NCBI RefSeq assembly: GCF_004402045.1
Contig: NZ_SOMG01000006.1
Coordinates: 1-53,936 of the forward strand
Reading direction: 5' to 3'
Length of the DNA stretch: 53,936 nt
Origin: Lelliottia nimipressuralis
GTDB taxonomy: Bacteria; Pseudomonadota; Gammaproteobacteria; Enterobacterales; Enterobacteriaceae
Of this stretch, positions 51,645 to 53,936 are shown one piece after another (position 1 is the first letter of the stretch; the number at the start of each line of letters is the position of its first letter). The notes beneath the pieces were generated by a model. It was not told where the DNA came from. It worked only from the letters and a program-made list of their open reading frames with translations, and ran no database searches. The position numbers and the translations under genes are program-made.

Positions 51645-51966
51645 CCGTGCAAGGGTTCCACTTAGCGTGGGGGCTCGTCTTAGCGGGCTTAACCACGTCG
51701 CTGAGCTGCGCGCCCGATACGGGAGCGATAGCGGAAAAGAGCTGGCGCGGTTTATGGCTGAGCTGCGCGATAAACGCGATCCCTGTTTTGAGGAGAACAG
51801 CAGGGCGCTGGCCGCCATCTTTTTCCTGGCGAGATTACCCGTTGCCCGTCATGAGTGCGATATCAGCGAGCTGACGACCGAGGAGAAAAGGGCGCTGATT
51901 ACCGCCATGAATCATTTTCGTGCTGTTGTGAGTTTATTTCCTGAACGGCTGACCATGCCGATGTAA
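51628..51966 (+). CDS. DUF5347-like phage protein
   Basis: A 112-aa soluble protein with a strong ribosome-binding site (GAGGGGAG). It resembles the DUF5347 proteins found just after the repressor in P2-like prophages of enteric bacteria; the family name is from memory. The role is unknown. Confidence 0.65.
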   Translation: MAIEAARARVPLSVGARLSGLNHVAELRARYGSDSGKELARFMAELRDKRDPCFEENSRALAAIFFLARLPVARHECDISELTTEEKRALITAMNHFRAVVSLFPERLTMPM

Positions 51967-52034
51967 CCCAACCAAAAAACCAATGGCGTAAACCCGCCGG
52001 GCATTCTATTGCCTGAATTTAAGGAGAACGCGTG

Positions 52035-52262
52035 ATGCGAAACAGTGAAAACCGCCCTTATCCGATCGGAAGTGAAGAACTGAAACGCCTGCTGATGGAG
52101 GCAAAAACGGAGGAACGATGCGCGCGAGCCCGCGCGGTCTCCCTGCGCCTGGAGGCACTGGCAAGCCAAATTTTTAAAACCGGCATGAGCGGAGAAGACG
52201 TTGCTGAACTGCTGTGCCACGAGGCGGCCCGCTACGAGCGTGAATCCCAGGAGCTGCACTGA
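52035..52262 (+). CDS. DUF2732-like phage protein
   Basis: A 75-aa helical protein (MRNSENRPYPIGSEELKRLL onward) typical of the small early genes of P2-like prophages, probably the DUF2732 family. AAGGAG lies eight bases before the ATG at 52035; a GTG at 52032 is an alternative. Its TGA overlaps the ATG of the next gene. Confidence 0.65.
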   Translation: MRNSENRPYPIGSEELKRLLMEAKTEERCARARAVSLRLEALASQIFKTGMSGEDVAELLCHEAARYERESQELH

Positions 52263-52483
52263 TGGCCGATTTTATCGATCTTGCGCAGGCGCGCGAGCAG
52301 GAAGACAGAGAGCGGCACATTAATCACGCCCGCAGACGGCCTGCATCGCCTTCGCGTTTCCTCTGCGAGGAGTGCGAGGCCCCGATACCGGAGGCACGCC
52401 GCATGGCGGTGCCCGGCGTGGCCCTGTGCGTCACCTGCCAGGAGATCGCGGAGATGAAAAATAAACACGTCCGGGGAGGATGA
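52262..52483 (+). CDS. TraR/DksA-type zinc-finger phage protein
   Basis: A 73-aa protein with a four-cysteine finger (CEEC, then CVTC 17 residues later) and the flanking PIPEARRMAVPG of the TraR/DksA family. Phage members may bind RNA polymerase at its secondary channel. It is coupled by a one-base overlap to the upstream gene and overlaps the gpA leader downstream. Confidence 0.82.
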   Translation: MADFIDLAQAREQEDRERHINHARRRPASPSRFLCEECEAPIPEARRMAVPGVALCVTCQEIAEMKNKHVRGG

Positions 52484-52484
52484 G

Positions 52485-53936
52485 TTGGCTACGTCATTTG
52501 CTTATCCGTGGAACGCTCCGCGGTCGGCCATTGCCAGCCCCTACCTCACCCATGCCCAACAGCAGCGCCGCGATCGCCTTTTCGCGGCGCTGCAGCAGGC
52601 AAGAATTGCCCTCTCACAGCAGCCTGACTGCGTGCGCGTTGACGTCTGGCGCACGGTCGACGCCCTCGAACAGCGTCGGGGCAGCCCGCAGGCCAATGCC
52701 TTTTTGATCCGCTTCTGCAACAGGATGCTGCCCCGCCTGCGGCAGGTCTCTGAACGCTATGCCTGCGCGGGCCTGCACAGCGCGGTTTCCCGGGCCGTGT
52801 TTGACGGCCATTTCGACACCCGGCTTCTGCAATACCTTGCCTCGCGGATGGTCGAGCTGGTTGCCCGCTATAACCGACTCCCGGATATGTCCCGCGCGGA
52901 TATCGACCTGCTGGCCGCCGATATCGCCAGCTTTATTCGCGGCGAGCTGGCGAATATTAACGATGCTGACATGGGCGAATACCAGACGCTGTACGTCTGG
53001 TATCAGCGAGCCGGACTGATCGCCAGGCAGTTCAACGTGTCGCCTCCGCACTGGGAGCGGGTGTCGAAGTCGTTTTTCAACAAAGATGATGTTGCCGCGG
53101 CGGTGATCCGCATGTTTTCCGAGGCGTGGTGGCGCGGGCGTTTGCGTCGGGTCGCGGCTGCCTGGCGCGAGCATGTGCAGATTGCCCTCGGCAACGTCAG
53201 TAAAAAGAGAACGGCGTATGCGAGCAAGCGCTGCGTGACCGAGTGGCGCGAGCAGAAGCGCCGCACCCGCGAATTTCTCAAGGGCATGGAGCTGGAAGAT
53301 GAAGAGGGTAACCGCATCAGCCTGATTGAAAAATACGATACCTCGGTGGCCAACCCGGCGATACGTCGCTGCGAACTGATGACCCGCATTCGCGGGTTTG
53401 AGAATATCTGCCAGGCGCTGGGCTATGTGGGTGAGTTCTATACCTTAACCGCGCCCGCGCAGTATCACGCGACCGTGAAATCGGGCTACCCCAACGCGAA
53501 GTGGAACGGGTCCAGCCCGGCGGAGACGCAAAGCTACTTCACCCGGCTGTGGGCGCGCATCCGCGCAAAGCTGCACCGGGAGGGGCGGCGTATTTTTGGT
53601 ATCCGCGTCGCGGAACCCCATCACGACGGCACGCCCCATTGGCACATGCTGATGTTTATGCTGCCGGAAGATGTCGAATGCGTTCGCCGGATTATAGGGG
53701 ATTACGCGCGGCAGGAGGATGCCGTTGAGCTGCAGAGCGAAAGCGCCAGACAGGCGCGCTTTCACGCGGAAGCGATCGATCCGCAGAAAGGCAGCGCTAC
53801 CGGCTATATCGCCAAATACATCTCAAAGAATATCGACGGCTATGCGCTTGATGGCGAGACCCGGCGGAGACGCAAAGCTACTTCACCCGGCTGTGGGCGC
53901 GCATCCGCGCAAAGCTGCACCGGGAGGGGTGGTGCA
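52485..53936 (+). CDS. gpA-like replication initiator, partial at window end
   Basis: A P2 gpA-type rolling-circle initiator, open to the window end. The TTG start at 52485 follows GGGGAGGA and gives MATSFAYPWNAPRSAIASPY. The metal-binding HUH motif is PHWHMLMF (about residues 385-392). The paired catalytic tyrosines are in GYIAKYISKNI (about 442-452). It nicks and rejoins the phage origin. After about 53860 the frame turns into a copy of an upstream segment in another register and is not trustworthy. The true C-terminal half lies outside the window. Confidence 0.88.
   Translation, partial: MATSFAYPWNAPRSAIASPYLTHAQQQRRDRLFAALQQARIALSQQPDCVRVDVWRTVDALEQRRGSPQANAFLIRFCNRMLPRLRQVSERYACAGLHSAVSRAVFDGHFDTRLLQYLASRMVELVARYNRLPDMSRADIDLLAADIASFIRGELANINDADMGEYQTLYVWYQRAGLIARQFNVSPPHWERVSKSFFNKDDVAAAVIRMFSEAWWRGRLRRVAAAWREHVQIALGNVSKKRTAYASKRCVTEWREQKRRTREFLKGMELEDEEGNRISLIEKYDTSVANPAIRRCELMTRIRGFENICQALGYVGEFYTLTAPAQYHATVKSGYPNAKWNGSSPAETQSYFTRLWARIRAKLHREGRRIFGIRVAEPHHDGTPHWHMLMFMLPEDVECVRRIIGDYARQEDAVELQSESARQARFHAEAIDPQKGSATGYIAKYISKNIDGYALDGETRRRRKATSPGCGRASAQSCTGRGGA
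53516..53585 (+). repeat. Source copy of a 70-bp block duplicated at the window end
   Basis: CCCGGCGGAGACGCAAAGCT and the following ~50 bases recur almost exactly at about 53862-53930. Here the block is in the correct gpA frame. Confidence 0.85.
53862..53936 (+). other. Chimeric contig-end sequence (duplicated gpA block)
   Basis: Immediately after codons for YALDGET the sequence jumps to a copy of 53516-53585 in a different reading frame and runs to the end. This looks like a misassembled edge rather than biology. Confidence 0.7.

Larger units (their letters stand above)
50565..53936. mobile_element. Left part of a P2/186-like prophage (continues past window)
   Basis: The order integrase remnant, 186-type CI on the minus strand, then rightward small early genes and a gpA-like initiator is the lysogeny/replication end of P2-family phages. 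No attachment site could be identified with confidence. Structural genes would lie beyond the window. Confidence 0.85.

Overview
The window reads as chromosome from an Enterobacteriaceae species close to Enterobacter. Proteins and gene order follow the E. coli K-12 alx-ygjR-ygjP-rlmG-fadH and patA-aer-nfeR-nfeF neighbourhoods, but the stretch between fadH and patA, which in E. coli holds the ebg and ygjH-K genes, is replaced by a complete lsr (autoinducer-2) locus and a small DapA-like / B3-B4 / HTH-cupin cluster. Genus assignment is an inference from gene order and codon style. Both window ends look like assembly edges: poly-C/poly-G tracts at 1-120 and a duplicated ~70 bp block at the right end.

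Layout. 134-6268: Mn/pH-responsive alx with its leader riboswitch, ygjR, ygjP, rlmG, fadH. 6447-14948: lsrK and lsrR (minus strand) divergent from lsrACDBFG, a full system for AI-2 uptake, phosphorylation and breakdown, with a pair of matching operator-like inverted repeats between lsrR and lsrA. 15040-17232: DapA-family aldolase, B3/B4-domain protein and a divergent HTH-cupin regulator. 17319-22549: patA (TTG start, sigma54 promoter, NtrC-like site), aer and an extra chemoreceptor, the last two each behind a sigma28 promoter. 22546-23952: nfeR/nfeF ferric reductase pair. 23953-25122: coiled-coil J-domain protein. REP-type palindromes sit in three gene-end gaps.

25384-41702 is a contact-dependent inhibition (CDI) island: cdiB, a 3245-codon cdiA with a VENN-type toxin end, its immunity gene, then a second, promoterless cdiA 3' fragment with a different toxin (DUF4258-like) and a second immunity gene, then a third cdiA scrap. 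Each unit ends in an intrinsic terminator. The first two are followed by an antisense 3' remnant of a symE-like gene, and the third by an intact symE-like gene with a LexA box upstream. A 31-bp identical cdiA segment is present at all three units, marking a recombination seam. The array records repeated gain and loss of toxin-immunity cassettes and is the most interesting region of the window.

41925-45739 encodes a BvgAS/EvgAS-like phosphorelay, followed by a DUF1090 protein, an orphan truncated fimbrial usher and an outer-membrane beta-barrel protein. 49376-50588 is an AT-rich patch of unknown genes, including a 58-codon membrane protein. From 50565 to the end is the left part of a P2/186-like prophage: integrase remnant, 186-type CI repressor, small early proteins and the start of the gpA replication initiator.
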